Source of the DNA: Myxococcus stipitatus
GTDB taxonomy: Bacteria; Myxococcota; Myxococcia; Myxococcales; Myxococcaceae
NCBI RefSeq assembly: GCF_037414475.1
Contig: NZ_CP147913.1
Location: 1,364,001-1,428,000 of the forward strand
Direction of reading: 5' to 3'
DNA: 64,000 nt
A model generated the notes under the pieces. The model did not search any database. It was given only the letters and a program-made list of their open reading frames with translations, and was not told the origin of the DNA. The translations under genes and the position numbers were made by a program. Numbering within the stretch: the first letter of the stretch is position 1; each line of letters starts with the position of its first letter. This document shows, one piece after another, positions 35,023 through 45,889 of the stretch.

Positions 35023-38000
35023 GCGCCACCTCCTCCGCCGCGGCCTTCGGGGCGCGGTAGCCCCCCAGGGGTTGACGTGAAATCCACAGGTGCACCGAGG
35101 ACTCCACGTCACGCATGGACGTGGGCGCGTCGAACTTGAGTTCGTCCTGGGTGAGATTGTCGGTGGGGTCCAGGAAACCGCGCAGCAGGGGCTTGAGCCC
35201 CTTTCCCTTCGGGTCATAGGGCGAGTACGCGCGCTGGGCGGCGTCCTTCTTCGCCTGCTCGATGATGTTGCGCCACGAGTCGAGGAGGCTTCGCGCGCGC
35301 TGCATCACGATGCCGCTGGCGCGCTCCGACTCTTCCTTGGGCAGCCCTCGACCCGCGCGCTTCGCCAGGGTCTCGAGCGCCTGTTCCAGTCGGTCCCGGT
35401 GCGCCTGCAGGGACTTCCACTCCAGGGGCGCGGTCATGGAGGTGTCCAGCAGCCGTCCCAGTGCCACCACCACGCCCGCGAGCCCCCGGTCGAGCGCCGG
35501 TGCCGAAAAGGGTGTCACCGAGGTGGCTTCGACGAAGCGATAGAACGACTCGTGGTACGTCCCGAAGCGCTCGTAGTGGCTTCGGTCGCGGGGCTTGGCC
35601 GCGTTGAGGCACGTCACCACGAGGCCGGGCTTGTTCATCTTGCGGCCCACGCGGCTGGACGCCTGGATGTACTCGCTGGTCGTCTTGGGCTGTCCCGCCA
35701 CGACCATGAGTCCCAACCGGTCGATGTCCACGCCGACGGAGATCATGTTGCTGGCGAGCACGACGTCGATGCTCTGAGGCTGACCGTGCGTGAGCTCCAG
35801 ACGGTTCTTCGACGCCTTGATGTCGGCGGTCTTCTCCCGGCTGGTCAGTTCGATGGGCTCGCCGCGGATGGTCCTGCCCCGATACCAGGGATGCTCGGCC
35901 TCTCTGTCGAAGTCCTCTGGACGACGGCGGACGCGGTCCATCACCAATCGTCGCACCTCGTCCTCGACGAGCCGGCGCATGCCGCCCAGTTCGCGCAGGC
36001 TGTTGAAGTAGCCGACGAGCGTCAGGTACGGGTCCGCGCTCGCCGTGCCGTGAAGTTGTTCGCCACGCGCGGCGGCGGCGAGCAGGCTGACATAGACGCG
36101 CAACAGGATGGCCTTCATGGGCCGCCCGGGGGCCGCCACGCCCATGTATTGACGCGCGCCCTTCTTGCCCACGGAGGCGAAGAACGTCTCGGAGGCATCC
36201 ACGCCTGGCGGCGGGAAGAGCGCGACGTCGCGTCCATAAAGGCGACTCACCTGTTGCCGCGAGCGGCGGACGGTGGCGGTGGAGGCCACCAACTTCGCCC
36301 GGGGCGCAAGCGTCAGGATGGCGCCTTCGTAGAGGCCCACCATCGAGCCCAATGGGCCGGAGATGAGGTGCAGTTCGTCCTGCACGATGAGCTCCGGGGG
36401 AGGCAGCCCCTTCGGGAGCGTCACGGGCGCCGCCTTCACGTCCGCGGCATCATCGCATGGGCCGACGAAGCGCTTCCCGGCGCGCCCCAGGACGCGACCG
36501 AAGAGCAGCCCCGTCTCTCCACGCCACGGCAGCATGGCGAATTTGTCCACGGTGGCGACGAGGAAGCACGGCAGCTCCCGGTAGATCTGCTCGTCGACGA
36601 AGAGGACGGGGAGTCCTTCCGCGTTGCGGCCCAGATTGAAGGCGCATGCGATGTTGGCGCAGCCGACGAGCACTTCCTCGGGTTTGGATTTGGACGGCCG
36701 GAGGATGAAGCACTCCCGCTCGAACGGCGTGGCGCACCAGGGGCAGTTGGCGAGCGGGAATGGAGATTGTGCTCGGGCGCTGTTGTCGTTCTTGTACTCG
36801 GTAATCTGCGTGGAGGCTTGCTCCAGCGTGTTGGCGGTCGCGGAGCGGCCGACCCACAGTCCGATGGAGAAGCGAACGGCTCCCAGGCGTTTTGGCTCTT
36901 GTTGGCGGAGCACCTCGAGCGCGCAGATGAGTGTTGCTGCGCGGCCGAGTTGGTCGAGTGTGAGCAGCCGCAGCGTGTAGCGCAGCAGCACGGCCACGCC
37001 CAGGCCGCCGTGGAGGTGGTTTTGCCCACGGAGGCGGCGCAGGAGCAGGGTGAAGGCGATGAGTCCCAGATAGGCCTGCGTCTTTCCGCCTCCGGTGGGA
37101 AAGAAGATGAGCTCCACGAGCTCACGGTCCGCGTGGCCTTCGTGCTCGACGGAGGGGAGGTTGAGCAGGATGAAGGCGAGCTGGAAGAGCCGCCATCGAG
37201 GCGCCTCTTCTTGCCGCACCTTGCGTTCCGACTGGGCCATGACGCGGTTCATCCAGCGGAAGGCGTCGAAGGCGAGAGGTTCTCGTGTCAGGAGTTGGAT
37301 GCCCTCCTCGATGCGGTCGGCCGCGCGTCGAGCCCTGCGGATGAGCTCATCCCGTGTCTCCTCGCGGCGTTCGCTACCGACAGCGACAGCGGCCTGGGTG
37401 GCCACCCATTCACGGTAGGTCCGGCCCAGGGGCATCAGGGCCGCTACGGCCTCCGCGGGTGTCGTGAACGCGGCGAGCTGCTCCATGCCCACCGCGACTT
37501 CGTCAATCTGCCGCGCTTCGACAGGGAGCACCTCGACGCGTGGTAGCCAGTCCGTTTCCACGCGGGTGACGGGGACGGAGGGGGATGGGACACGCACGGA
37601 GATGCCATGACCCACAGCCCACCGCTGGCGGTCGCGGAACTGGAGGTCGTTGACGCGGTCGTCGTCGTCCTCGCTGCTGGTGTCGCTGGAGTCCTGTCGG
37701 CTGACGAAGCCCTGCTCGCATTCCAGGGCGAGGTGGGTCTGGAAGGCATAGGCCTCGTCCCGGTCGGCGGCGGTGCTGGTGGGCGGGCGCGCGTTGACGA
37801 GGAAGATGGCGACAGCGAGCTCGCCTTCGCGCGTCTTCTCTACGTGGCCTTCCAGGCGCAGGCCCCCGCTGTCCTGGAGGAAGAAGCCTTCCCGCAGAGC
37901 CGCGTCGTTCAGGGACAGGTTGATGGAGCGTTGGTGGAAGGTGCGGCGCCAGTGCTTGCGCCCCTCTGCTTCGAGGCGCTGGTAGTCCGCCCAGCAGACA

Positions 38001-38347
38001 TGGGCGGTGAGCTGGGTCGTACCCGCGGGGGCGAAGACGGACAGGCCCATGGACGCGGGAAGGCGGCGCACCTTCTTGGCGGTCGGGTCGGGTCGGGAGG
38101 CGTCCTCATGGTCCTCGTCATTGCCCGCGGCCAGGTCGTCCTCCTCGTCATCGGGGTCGTCGTCGATGACGCCCTGGTCGAGAGGGACGAGGAATCCCGT
38201 CAGGTACCAGCGGGATGGTGGTGTGCGGAGAACTTCCGGGGCGTCCGAGACAGGAGCACCTGGAGGCTTGTGGAACGGACCCACGAGGTCCGCTTCGAGC
38301 GCATCGATGAGGTGGGAGCGAACCGCTCCCGTGTCAGGGACATTCAT
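35009..38347 (-). CDS. drmA: DISARM helicase DrmA
   Basis: 1112 residues from ATG at 38347, 8 bp after drmMI. SF2 helicase motifs: Walker A FFPTGGGKTQAYLGL near residue 417, Walker B/DExH QDELHLISGPLGS near 657, SATVRRS (motif III), VASNMISVGVDIDRLGLM-type motif V, and QASSRVGRKMNKPG (motif VI) near 900. The extended N-terminal region precedes the helicase core as usual for DrmA. With DrmB it forms the core complex of DISARM. Confidence 0.97.
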   Translation of the reverse strand: MNVPDTGAVRSHLIDALEADLVGPFHKPPGAPVSDAPEVLRTPPSRWYLTGFLVPLDQGVIDDDPDDEEDDLAAGNDEDHEDASRPDPTAKKVRRLPASMGLSVFAPAGTTQLTAHVCWADYQRLEAEGRKHWRRTFHQRSINLSLNDAALREGFFLQDSGGLRLEGHVEKTREGELAVAIFLVNARPPTSTAADRDEAYAFQTHLALECEQGFVSRQDSSDTSSEDDDDRVNDLQFRDRQRWAVGHGISVRVPSPSVPVTRVETDWLPRVEVLPVEARQIDEVAVGMEQLAAFTTPAEAVAALMPLGRTYREWVATQAAVAVGSERREETRDELIRRARRAADRIEEGIQLLTREPLAFDAFRWMNRVMAQSERKVRQEEAPRWRLFQLAFILLNLPSVEHEGHADRELVELIFFPTGGGKTQAYLGLIAFTLLLRRLRGQNHLHGGLGVAVLLRYTLRLLTLDQLGRAATLICALEVLRQQEPKRLGAVRFSIGLWVGRSATANTLEQASTQITEYKNDNSARAQSPFPLANCPWCATPFERECFILRPSKSKPEEVLVGCANIACAFNLGRNAEGLPVLFVDEQIYRELPCFLVATVDKFAMLPWRGETGLLFGRVLGRAGKRFVGPCDDAADVKAAPVTLPKGLPPPELIVQDELHLISGPLGSMVGLYEGAILTLAPRAKLVASTATVRRSRQQVSRLYGRDVALFPPPGVDASETFFASVGKKGARQYMGVAAPGRPMKAILLRVYVSLLAAAARGEQLHGTASADPYLTLVGYFNSLRELGGMRRLVEDEVRRLVMDRVRRRPEDFDREAEHPWYRGRTIRGEPIELTSREKTADIKASKNRLELTHGQPQSIDVVLASNMISVGVDIDRLGLMVVAGQPKTTSEYIQASSRVGRKMNKPGLVVTCLNAAKPRDRSHYERFGTYHESFYRFVEATSVTPFSAPALDRGLAGVVVALGRLLDTSMTAPLEWKSLQAHRDRLEQALETLAKRAGRGLPKEESERASGIVMQRARSLLDSWRNIIEQAKKDAAQRAYSPYDPKGKGLKPLLRGFLDPTDNLTQDELKFDAPTSMRDVESSVHLWISRQPLGGYRAPKAAAEEVAHDEP

Positions 38348-38355
38348 GGGAGGGC

Positions 38356-41300
38356 TCAGGCGGTCTGGGCACGGGACTTCGTGGCACGGCGGGCGGTGGG
38401 ATGGGCTTCCTCGTAGGCGCGGCGTTCGTTCAGGTCGAAGAGGCGGTCGAGAACTTCGTCCTCGAAGGCTTCGAGCTGTTTGGGAGTGGCGCCGCAGTAC
38501 GGAGGAACGTGGATGTCCTTCCAGCCGTAGGCGTCCAGGACAGCCTGGTCCACGGCCACGTGCAAGTCCCGCAGGCGCTGCGTCGCGGCGTCGGTGACGG
38601 ACCTGTCCTTGAGTCGGTTGTACGTCGTCGTCAGGCCGATGTTGTGGGCCTGCATGTACTGGCTGCGGTCGACGTGGAGCCGTTCGCCTATCGCGTTGAG
38701 CGATGAGGTGCTTGCGGAGTCCGGGAAGGGGAAGGTCTCGAAGCAATCACTAGGTGCATAACGAAGGCGGTCCTCGAGAGATGACGACAGCAACCGTGCC
38801 CAGACCTCATGCACGCGTGACTGTAGCGCCGTCAACCAGTGGGCTTGCTCGACGGGAACGACAATGACTTGTTCGCTGAATACAACAGACGATGGTTGCC
38901 ACGAAAACATCAAGTGCTTCGAAACTCGAGAGGTCGCAAGGCAACGGCTTAGCGGGCTGAGCGCATGATAGAGGGCAGGAGTGTATCGTCCATACTGCCA
39001 CCAGTATGATTTTCGCCTCTTGCCGTCGGGATTGTCCTTGAGCTTGGCGCGCTCCGGTCTAACCAAATCCTTTACGATGCCCAGAAGGTCAGGCCATAGC
39101 TCTGCCTCCTTCAGCTCCATTTGCCCGAAGTTGATGACATACCTTTCGAGTTCGGGACTCGGGTCGGAGTTGAGTTCCTCGCCACCCACGTAGCGAAAGA
39201 TGCGCGCCGCGTTCTTTGATGATTTCGAGACAAGAGTCGCGCGTTGCTCGGGGCTAAGGACAAACCCCATTCCCAAGACGTACGTCCCAACGAAGCTCTT
39301 GCCAGCATTGGCACCAATCGCCACGGGGTCCGGGCGTTCAGGTTTGTCACGCAGCCGAGAGTTGATGCACTTCACGGGCAGACGATCCAGGCGAGGCTCC
39401 AGTTTCAGGCCGGAGACGTGGCCCTTCGCCAGATGCACCACGGACACCGAGACGTTGGCGCCAGCCACCGGCCACTTCATGGAGCGCACGGCGTCGTAGA
39501 GGTGGCCGCCGTGGTCCACCAGGTACTTCAGTCCCGTGGCCCTCGTGTCTCCCTGCGCGATGGTGTTGGTCGCGATGAATCCGAAGCTGCCGTGTTCACC
39601 CAGCAGATGGAACGCACGGCGGAAGAAGTGCGCGGAGAGATCCGCGTTGCCGTGCGCCCCCTCATGAGTCGCCTGGAGCCAAGGGAGGTAGCTCTCTCCG
39701 CCCGTCTCGATGATGGCGTTCTTCCCCGCGAACGGCGGGTTCCCCACGAACCCATCGACCCATGCAGCCTTGTTGGGCTGCTCGTTGTCGAGCGGATCCG
39801 GCCGGCTCCCGTGGAAGACCTCCGGGAACTCCAGCGGCCAGTGGAACGTCCACGTCGGCGCGGAGAACGCCGCGATGTTCGCCGGCATGGGAGGCGGAAC
39901 CCCATTCTTCGCCTTGGACAGCCACGCCCCAATCAGGTCCAACCGGCGGACGCGCTCCTTCTCCCGCTCTTTGTTCGAGCCATGGGCGAAGAACGCCCCA
40001 ACGCACGCATTGGCGATCCGCTTGATGTCCTCCAACGCCGCATCCGCGTCACGGAGAAGCCCCTCCTTCACCCGGCCGGGCTCCAGGTCCAGTTGCAGCG
40101 GCTTGCGCTCCGGCCCCTCAAGGTCGAGCGCGAGCTGGAGGATCTTCTCGCGCTTCTCCAGCGAACCATTCAGCGCCTTCGAGATGAACGCCCAGGGCAG
40201 CTCCGACTGCTTCTGGCGAGTCGGGGCCCAGTGGAATGCTTGAAGCTGCTCCAGATCGAGCCCGACCAGTGAATCCCCGCACTTGAGCGCATGGTCCAGG
40301 AAGGTGAAGGGCTCCGTCTTCGCCAACGTCACGAGCCACAGCGACAGCTTCGCGAGCTTCACGGCCCATGGATTCTTGTCCACGCCGTACAGGCATCGCT
40401 GGGCCACCAGTCGGCGTGCGCGCATCACCTCGTCCTCATGCTTGTCGCGCTTCAGCACGCCCTCACGCGTCCAGGCGGCAACAACCTGGTCCGCGAGAAA
40501 GCGACAGGACTCCACCAGGAACGCACCCGACCCCATGGCCGGGTCACAGATCTTCAGGTTGAGGAGCCTTTCTGAAGACGGCTGCGGCCCCATCGTCTTG
40601 AGCAAAGGATCCAGAGCCCGGCGGACGATGCTCGCGGACAGACTTCGAGGCGTGTAGTGGCTGCTGGTCCGTCGTCGCTCGTCGCCAGGCTGGAGTACCA
40701 ACTGGGCTGCTCGCCGTGTCTCGGTCCCCTTCACGCGGTACGGCTCGAGGGCGGCCAGGACCATCTGCTGAGTGGAGGCCTGCTCCAGCGCCTTCGACAA
40801 GGCTTTCACCGCCTTCGTGTCGAGTCCCGCATCCTCTTCCAGCCATGCCGCACGTCGCTTCGGGGGCTGGGCCAGCACATCATCCGCGGAGACCCATACC
40901 TTCGAGGGCTTGAGACAGATTCCAGCACCGCTCAGGCGCTTCACGTGGAAGCCCATCAGGCCCTCGTACACGGAGCCGATCTGCTCCACGTCGAGCGACT
41001 TGAAGCTCAGTCGCTGTCCCTTGAGGAAGATGAGCCGCTCCAGGACCTGGAGGACCGTCTCGTCATCAATGGGAGGCACCCGCGCCTCCGTGTCCGCCTC
41101 GGCGGAGCCCGCGCCTCCCAGAAAGGGGAACGTGTCAGGGTCGAAGAGTTCCCCACGCCGTGCCGGCATTCGCAGCTTGTCGTGCGAGGCTCCCAGGTAG
41201 ATGCACCGGAAGAGCGCCAGCAACCGTGGCCACGCACCGAAGCGCCGGTTCATCGAATCGGGGTATTGGCTGGAGTCCTCGACGAGTTGCGCGTGAAGAG

Positions 41301-42285
41301 CTTTCACCGACAGGTCATCGCGGTAGGGCTCCTGGCCCACGGGAAGCAGGCCCTGGTCCTCCGCGTAGAGGATGAAGACGAGCCGCAAGAGCGTGGAGAG
41401 GAGCCCGCCATAGACATGCTCCTCACCTCGTGAGAGCGCCTCGTCCAGGGCCCGAGAGCCATCCCGCTCAGCGGCCGTCTCGAAACCCGCGAGAAGGATA
41501 CCGAGCGCTTCCAGCACCTGGTCGGCCAGCTCGTCGGTGACATCCGCCTGCCGGCGGCGTGACTGCTCCAGGAGTGCGGGAAGCTGATGCTCGGGAAGCA
41601 CGCCGAAGAAGCGACGTGCGTGCAGGAGCATCACCATCGCGTCGAACAGCGGACGACCACTGGCGGTGACGAGGTCCGTGAACCGGAAGGTGATGTGCCC
41701 TGACGTCTCTCCATGGGGCGCATAGACCAGACGCACGGAGTCCCCGTTGAACAGTAGACCGATGGGAACACGGGCCGCACGCAGCAGTCGGTCGAACTTG
41801 GCGGTGGGCTCGTAGAACCACGCGCCGGTGGTGTCTTCCTTCTTGTCCAGGTCCAACCCAGCCGGCAGCTCCCAGGTCAGGAGCGCGAAGCCTTCCGCGG
41901 CGCGGCTGATGGGAGTGGAGTCATCCGGCAACCCTTCCGGCTTCGCGGGAGGAGGCCCTCGTCGCAACAGCCCCCGTGTGGGCTTGAGGGTCTGTTGTCC
42001 CTCCGCGATATCGAGCTGGAGGTCCTCCGGAAACCTCGTGGTGAAATCATCCTCGGTGTAGCCCAGCACCTCCCGGAGGAAGCGCGGGACATCCGTCACG
42101 CAAGGTGACTCACGGCCCGCCAGCAGGACGAACCGCGACTGCGCGGACGCCGGCAGGCGTTGCATGCACTGCGCGTCCTCGAGGACCGGGATGGAGACCA
42201 CCAGTCCCTCGATGGGCTGCGCCATCCCCATCCATGTCTGGTGATAGCGACGCTCGACGTCCCCGCCAAGGCTCTGTCCGTTCAT
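38356..42285 (-). CDS. drmMI: DISARM class 1 adenine methyltransferase DrmMI
   Basis: 1309 residues from ATG at 42285, whose A is shared with the TGA of drmD (TGATG); a GTG at 42303 is also in frame. Methyltransferase motif I is ICDPAMGSGAFLVESCRFL near residue 580 and the catalytic motif IV is GNPPFAGKN near 848: an N6-adenine, PglX/Eco57I-like layout with a large C-terminal target-recognition region. In class 1 DISARM this enzyme marks host DNA so that the DrmAB complex does not act on it. Confidence 0.95.
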   Translation of the reverse strand: MNGQSLGGDVERRYHQTWMGMAQPIEGLVVSIPVLEDAQCMQRLPASAQSRFVLLAGRESPCVTDVPRFLREVLGYTEDDFTTRFPEDLQLDIAEGQQTLKPTRGLLRRGPPPAKPEGLPDDSTPISRAAEGFALLTWELPAGLDLDKKEDTTGAWFYEPTAKFDRLLRAARVPIGLLFNGDSVRLVYAPHGETSGHITFRFTDLVTASGRPLFDAMVMLLHARRFFGVLPEHQLPALLEQSRRRQADVTDELADQVLEALGILLAGFETAAERDGSRALDEALSRGEEHVYGGLLSTLLRLVFILYAEDQGLLPVGQEPYRDDLSVKALHAQLVEDSSQYPDSMNRRFGAWPRLLALFRCIYLGASHDKLRMPARRGELFDPDTFPFLGGAGSAEADTEARVPPIDDETVLQVLERLIFLKGQRLSFKSLDVEQIGSVYEGLMGFHVKRLSGAGICLKPSKVWVSADDVLAQPPKRRAAWLEEDAGLDTKAVKALSKALEQASTQQMVLAALEPYRVKGTETRRAAQLVLQPGDERRRTSSHYTPRSLSASIVRRALDPLLKTMGPQPSSERLLNLKICDPAMGSGAFLVESCRFLADQVVAAWTREGVLKRDKHEDEVMRARRLVAQRCLYGVDKNPWAVKLAKLSLWLVTLAKTEPFTFLDHALKCGDSLVGLDLEQLQAFHWAPTRQKQSELPWAFISKALNGSLEKREKILQLALDLEGPERKPLQLDLEPGRVKEGLLRDADAALEDIKRIANACVGAFFAHGSNKEREKERVRRLDLIGAWLSKAKNGVPPPMPANIAAFSAPTWTFHWPLEFPEVFHGSRPDPLDNEQPNKAAWVDGFVGNPPFAGKNAIIETGGESYLPWLQATHEGAHGNADLSAHFFRRAFHLLGEHGSFGFIATNTIAQGDTRATGLKYLVDHGGHLYDAVRSMKWPVAGANVSVSVVHLAKGHVSGLKLEPRLDRLPVKCINSRLRDKPERPDPVAIGANAGKSFVGTYVLGMGFVLSPEQRATLVSKSSKNAARIFRYVGGEELNSDPSPELERYVINFGQMELKEAELWPDLLGIVKDLVRPERAKLKDNPDGKRRKSYWWQYGRYTPALYHALSPLSRCLATSRVSKHLMFSWQPSSVVFSEQVIVVPVEQAHWLTALQSRVHEVWARLLSSSLEDRLRYAPSDCFETFPFPDSASTSSLNAIGERLHVDRSQYMQAHNIGLTTTYNRLKDRSVTDAATQRLRDLHVAVDQAVLDAYGWKDIHVPPYCGATPKQLEAFEDEVLDRLFDLNERRAYEEAHPTARRATKSRAQTA

Positions 42286-45200
42286 CAGCGAGCCCCCGGC
42301 CACAGATAGACCATACCCACGGGCACCAAGCGGGCGACCCGCACGGCGTAGGTGCTCTTCAAGGATTCAGGTTGTTCGACGAGTTCCCTTCCGAGCGCTG
42401 CCAATCGCTGTTCAAGGTGCACCTTGTCCCTCCTCCATTGGTCCCGCTCCACCTGCGCATCGAGCGAGAGCTCGAGCTGCGCGCCCAGGGCCTCCCGGAT
42501 GGCCTCTTGCTGCGTCAGGAGAATCTGCCTCAGCGCATTGGCTTCGGACGTCCCTCGCGCCGCCAGCTTCTTGCGCGCCCCCTGCTCTCGCACCGAGGCC
42601 TGTTCCTCGATGGCGGGCCAGAGCTTCGAGAAGTCGGACTCGGCACTGGCCAGCAGCCGTTTCTGGACGGCCTTCGGTATCGCGGAGAGCGCGGGCGCTT
42701 CCGCCAGCGTGGTCTCCAACTGGTCGATGACCTTGCGGTCCGCCTCATCCGCGAAGGGCTTCAGGTGCCCGCGGCCGCCGCCGTCCAGCCACCTTGATGA
42801 AACAGAGACCACCTCGTCATGGAGCCGCGCGGCGCCCTCGCCAAAGAGAGACAACCGGCCGAAGACGATGACGCGTGCCACTGCGTCGCGTTGGGTCTGG
42901 ACCACCGTGACACGGCTCAGGTCATTCGCGGAGAACCCCTGCGCCAGGAACCGCTGGAGCACCCGCTGGACGAGCGGATGGGACAGGTGCAGGTGGACGA
43001 GCTTGCTGGAAACACCCGGAGGTGCCTCGAAGACGACGGGAGACAGGGGGCGCTTGCGCAACTCCCACGTTGCCTCGTCGTGCTCCCGACGCGGGCGAAT
43101 GGAGTCCAGGGTCGTGTTCCACGAAGCAGGAAGTGCGGGGACCTTCCAGGCCTCCAGCGTCCGGCCCTCTTCCGTGATGACCTCCCGCTCCAAACGGCCC
43201 GCTCCGGCCAGCTCGAACCCCACGTCCAGCGCATCGCGCAGCAGGACGGGATTGAAGTCCATCACCTTGCCGCTGCGCTCGCGGAGCTCTCCAATCGCAT
43301 CCAGCTCCTTGCGCAGGGATTGGAGCGTGCGCTGGGACTCCAGTTCCCGCTTCGTCACCTCCGTGCGGGTCGAGGTCGCGGCGCGGGATACGCGCTCCAG
43401 CGTGCTCTTCGCGATGCCCGAAGCGAGGGCATCGTGCATCTGGTCCATCAGCACGCAGCCCAGGCTGCCCAACTCGCGCGTGATGGTCTCCACCTTGCGC
43501 GCGAGGGTATCGAGCACCGCATCCTCGGCGCGCTGGCCGTAGACGAAGTAGCCGCAGCGCACGGTGGACGCGGGTTGCAAGGCACGGTCGATGCGACCGT
43601 TGCGCTGCTCCATGCGTGAGGGATTCCACGGAACGTCGATGTGGAAGAGGTCCGCGCAGTGGCCTTGCAGATTGATGCCTTCGCGCGCGGCGTCGGTCGC
43701 GAGGAGGACCCGCACGGGGAACTCCTCCATCGAGCCGTTGAAGGCGGCCTGCACCTGCGCGCGCTTCACGTCATCAATGCCGCCCGTCAGCGTGAGGATG
43801 CGCTCATCCCCCCGTTGGGTCCCCTCGAAGGCGGCGGTGAGCTGCTCCTTGAGGTAGCGGAGCGTATCGCCGTACTCGGTGAAAAGGATGACCCGGCGGG
43901 GCTTCCACGCGGCGCCTCGGGTGAGCGGGCATTGGTGCTCACGAATCCAGTGGAGCAGGGCCCGCAGCTTCGCGTCCCGGGCGGCGCGGTACCGGGCGCT
44001 CAGCGCGAGCATGTCATCCAGGAGCTTGCGCGCCTGGACGCTGGCGGACAGATGCTGACTGTTCTCGAGGATGGTCTCAGCGAACGACAGCTCGAGTGCG
44101 TCGTCCGTCTCGCCGTGTTCCTCGGACTCAGGAGCCGTGTCGCCGGTGAGCGCTCCGCCGTCTGAAGCCAGCGCCCCCGCACCGAAGGCCGCCGCGTGGA
44201 TGGAGAGGGTCCGGTGGAACGCCTCGATGCTGGAGAGGAGGCGCTTCTGGAGGTTGATGAAGACCAGGCGCCCCTGCTTCGTTCCGGGCGCCATGAGCTC
44301 CGTGTAGCGCGCGAGCTTCTGGGACAGTTCCAGCTCCGGAGCGGAGGCTTCGCCCAGGTCGACACGCTGCTCGACGGTCTTTCCGTCCGGGGCGAGCCAC
44401 TCGGCGTGCCAGCATCCCGAGTCATGCATCAGCCGCACGCCCACCACGTGTCGCTCGGGGTAGCGCTGTGAACTGCCCAGGGCGCGAAGGTCGCCCTTGA
44501 GCCGGCGCACCATGACGGGAGCCAGCTGTGATTCGCGAACGCGGGTGCCCCGCGTGAAGCGCTGTGGGTCCAACATCTCCAACAGCGCGGAGAAGCTGTT
44601 GGAGTGGCCGTTGTGGGGCGTCGCGGAGAGGAAGAGTCGGTGCTCGAAGCGCTCCGCCAGGGAGCGGATGCTGCGAGTGGTCTCCGTGTCGATGGCGTAC
44701 CGGCTTGCCGAGGCGGGCGCGACAACATGTGCTTCGTCGAGCACCAACAAGGACTTGTGGTGCCCCTTCTCCTCCAGGAGTGTCTTCAGCGGCTCGAAGT
44801 ACTCGCTGCGCCGCAACGTCTGGTACGACACGATGAAGCGTGAGTGCGTGGCCCAGACGGGGACCTGGAAGCCGCGCTCTTGACGACTGCGGGAGACGAA
44901 CTCGCTGTTGAAGATTTCGAAGCGCAGACCGAAGCGCTTCTCCATCTCATCGCGCCACTGGAGCGTCACCGAGGCCGGACAGACGATGAGGACGCGGTCC
45001 ACGCGCTGGCGGAGGATGAGCTCCTGCAACACCAGCCCAGCCTCGATGGTCTTTCCGAGACCCACGTCATCGGCGATGAAGAGATTCACCCGAGGCAGCT
45101 CGAGCGCCTTCTTGAGAGGCGTGAGCTGGTGATTCATCAAGTGGATGCCCGCGCGGAACGGGGCCTGGAAGAGCCGGGCGTCGGTGGCGGTGACGGAGCT

Positions 45201-45479
45201 CCACTTGAGCGCGTGCAGATACGCGGCGAAGTGACGCGGCTCGTCGAAGCGAGGAGCAGGTCCCAGTCCACCCTGATGGGGTCGAATGACCCGAGCGGCG
45301 AGCTCACGCTCCCATAGGACAGACAGGGGCCGCCCCTGTGCATCATCATCGAGACACGTGAGACGAACGAGGGTGTGTTGCTCCCGAACATCCGAAGGAG
45401 CGATGACCTCATTGACCAGATACTGACGATGTCTGACCTGCGCGATATCACCCGCGCACGGCGTGGGAGCGATGGGCAC
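42285..45479 (-). CDS. drmD: DISARM SNF2-type helicase DrmD
   Basis: 1064 residues from GTG at 45479; no strong ribosome site, so another start nearby is possible. SNF2/SF2 motifs: ADDVGLGKTIEAGLVLQELI near residue 140, VLIVCPASVTLQWRDEM, LLVLDEAHVV near 246, LFLSATPHNGHSNSF near 288, and LLATDAAREGINLQ with RMEQRNGRIDRALQ (motifs V and VI) near 595-625. DrmD is the class 1-specific helicase. It is the first gene of the operon, so the operon promoter should lie in 45480-45700, where I see no certain element. Confidence 0.95.
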   Translation of the reverse strand: MPIAPTPCAGDIAQVRHRQYLVNEVIAPSDVREQHTLVRLTCLDDDAQGRPLSVLWERELAARVIRPHQGGLGPAPRFDEPRHFAAYLHALKWSSVTATDARLFQAPFRAGIHLMNHQLTPLKKALELPRVNLFIADDVGLGKTIEAGLVLQELILRQRVDRVLIVCPASVTLQWRDEMEKRFGLRFEIFNSEFVSRSRQERGFQVPVWATHSRFIVSYQTLRRSEYFEPLKTLLEEKGHHKSLLVLDEAHVVAPASASRYAIDTETTRSIRSLAERFEHRLFLSATPHNGHSNSFSALLEMLDPQRFTRGTRVRESQLAPVMVRRLKGDLRALGSSQRYPERHVVGVRLMHDSGCWHAEWLAPDGKTVEQRVDLGEASAPELELSQKLARYTELMAPGTKQGRLVFINLQKRLLSSIEAFHRTLSIHAAAFGAGALASDGGALTGDTAPESEEHGETDDALELSFAETILENSQHLSASVQARKLLDDMLALSARYRAARDAKLRALLHWIREHQCPLTRGAAWKPRRVILFTEYGDTLRYLKEQLTAAFEGTQRGDERILTLTGGIDDVKRAQVQAAFNGSMEEFPVRVLLATDAAREGINLQGHCADLFHIDVPWNPSRMEQRNGRIDRALQPASTVRCGYFVYGQRAEDAVLDTLARKVETITRELGSLGCVLMDQMHDALASGIAKSTLERVSRAATSTRTEVTKRELESQRTLQSLRKELDAIGELRERSGKVMDFNPVLLRDALDVGFELAGAGRLEREVITEEGRTLEAWKVPALPASWNTTLDSIRPRREHDEATWELRKRPLSPVVFEAPPGVSSKLVHLHLSHPLVQRVLQRFLAQGFSANDLSRVTVVQTQRDAVARVIVFGRLSLFGEGAARLHDEVVSVSSRWLDGGGRGHLKPFADEADRKVIDQLETTLAEAPALSAIPKAVQKRLLASAESDFSKLWPAIEEQASVREQGARKKLAARGTSEANALRQILLTQQEAIREALGAQLELSLDAQVERDQWRRDKVHLEQRLAALGRELVEQPESLKSTYAVRVARLVPVGMVYLWPGAR

Positions 45480-45889
45480 GGGTGCAACATGTCGCTACCG
45501 GGGATAGATAGAGAATACCACCCAGAAGGTAGACCCCCAGCGTCATCCGCCCCGGTTCTCAGAAGGCACCGATACATCCATCCGCGCAGTGCAGAAACCT
45601 CCGTCTGCGTGGAAGTGGCGAAGCTCCAAGTGCAGGGTGGGCATGGCCCAGGTCCGTAGACAGATTGGTCATGCGGCCAGCCTGGGCGTCATGACCACCC
45701 CTGCCCTACCTTGCGTGACCAAGGCCAACACTGCATTGAGCTATCACAGGTCAGCCTTGCCCCCCCGAGAACCGAAGAGACACGCTGACAATGGCGCAGA
45801 CCTCAAACTCAAGGGAGCCTGCAGTCACGCATTACCACCGGCCCCAGGCTTCGTGGCACATGCAATCAATCACAGTCTCCAGCGAAACA

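Noticed and set aside
35090-37546. 818-codon plus-strand open frame opposite drmA
   Set aside because: Antisense shadow; drmA motifs are on the minus strand.
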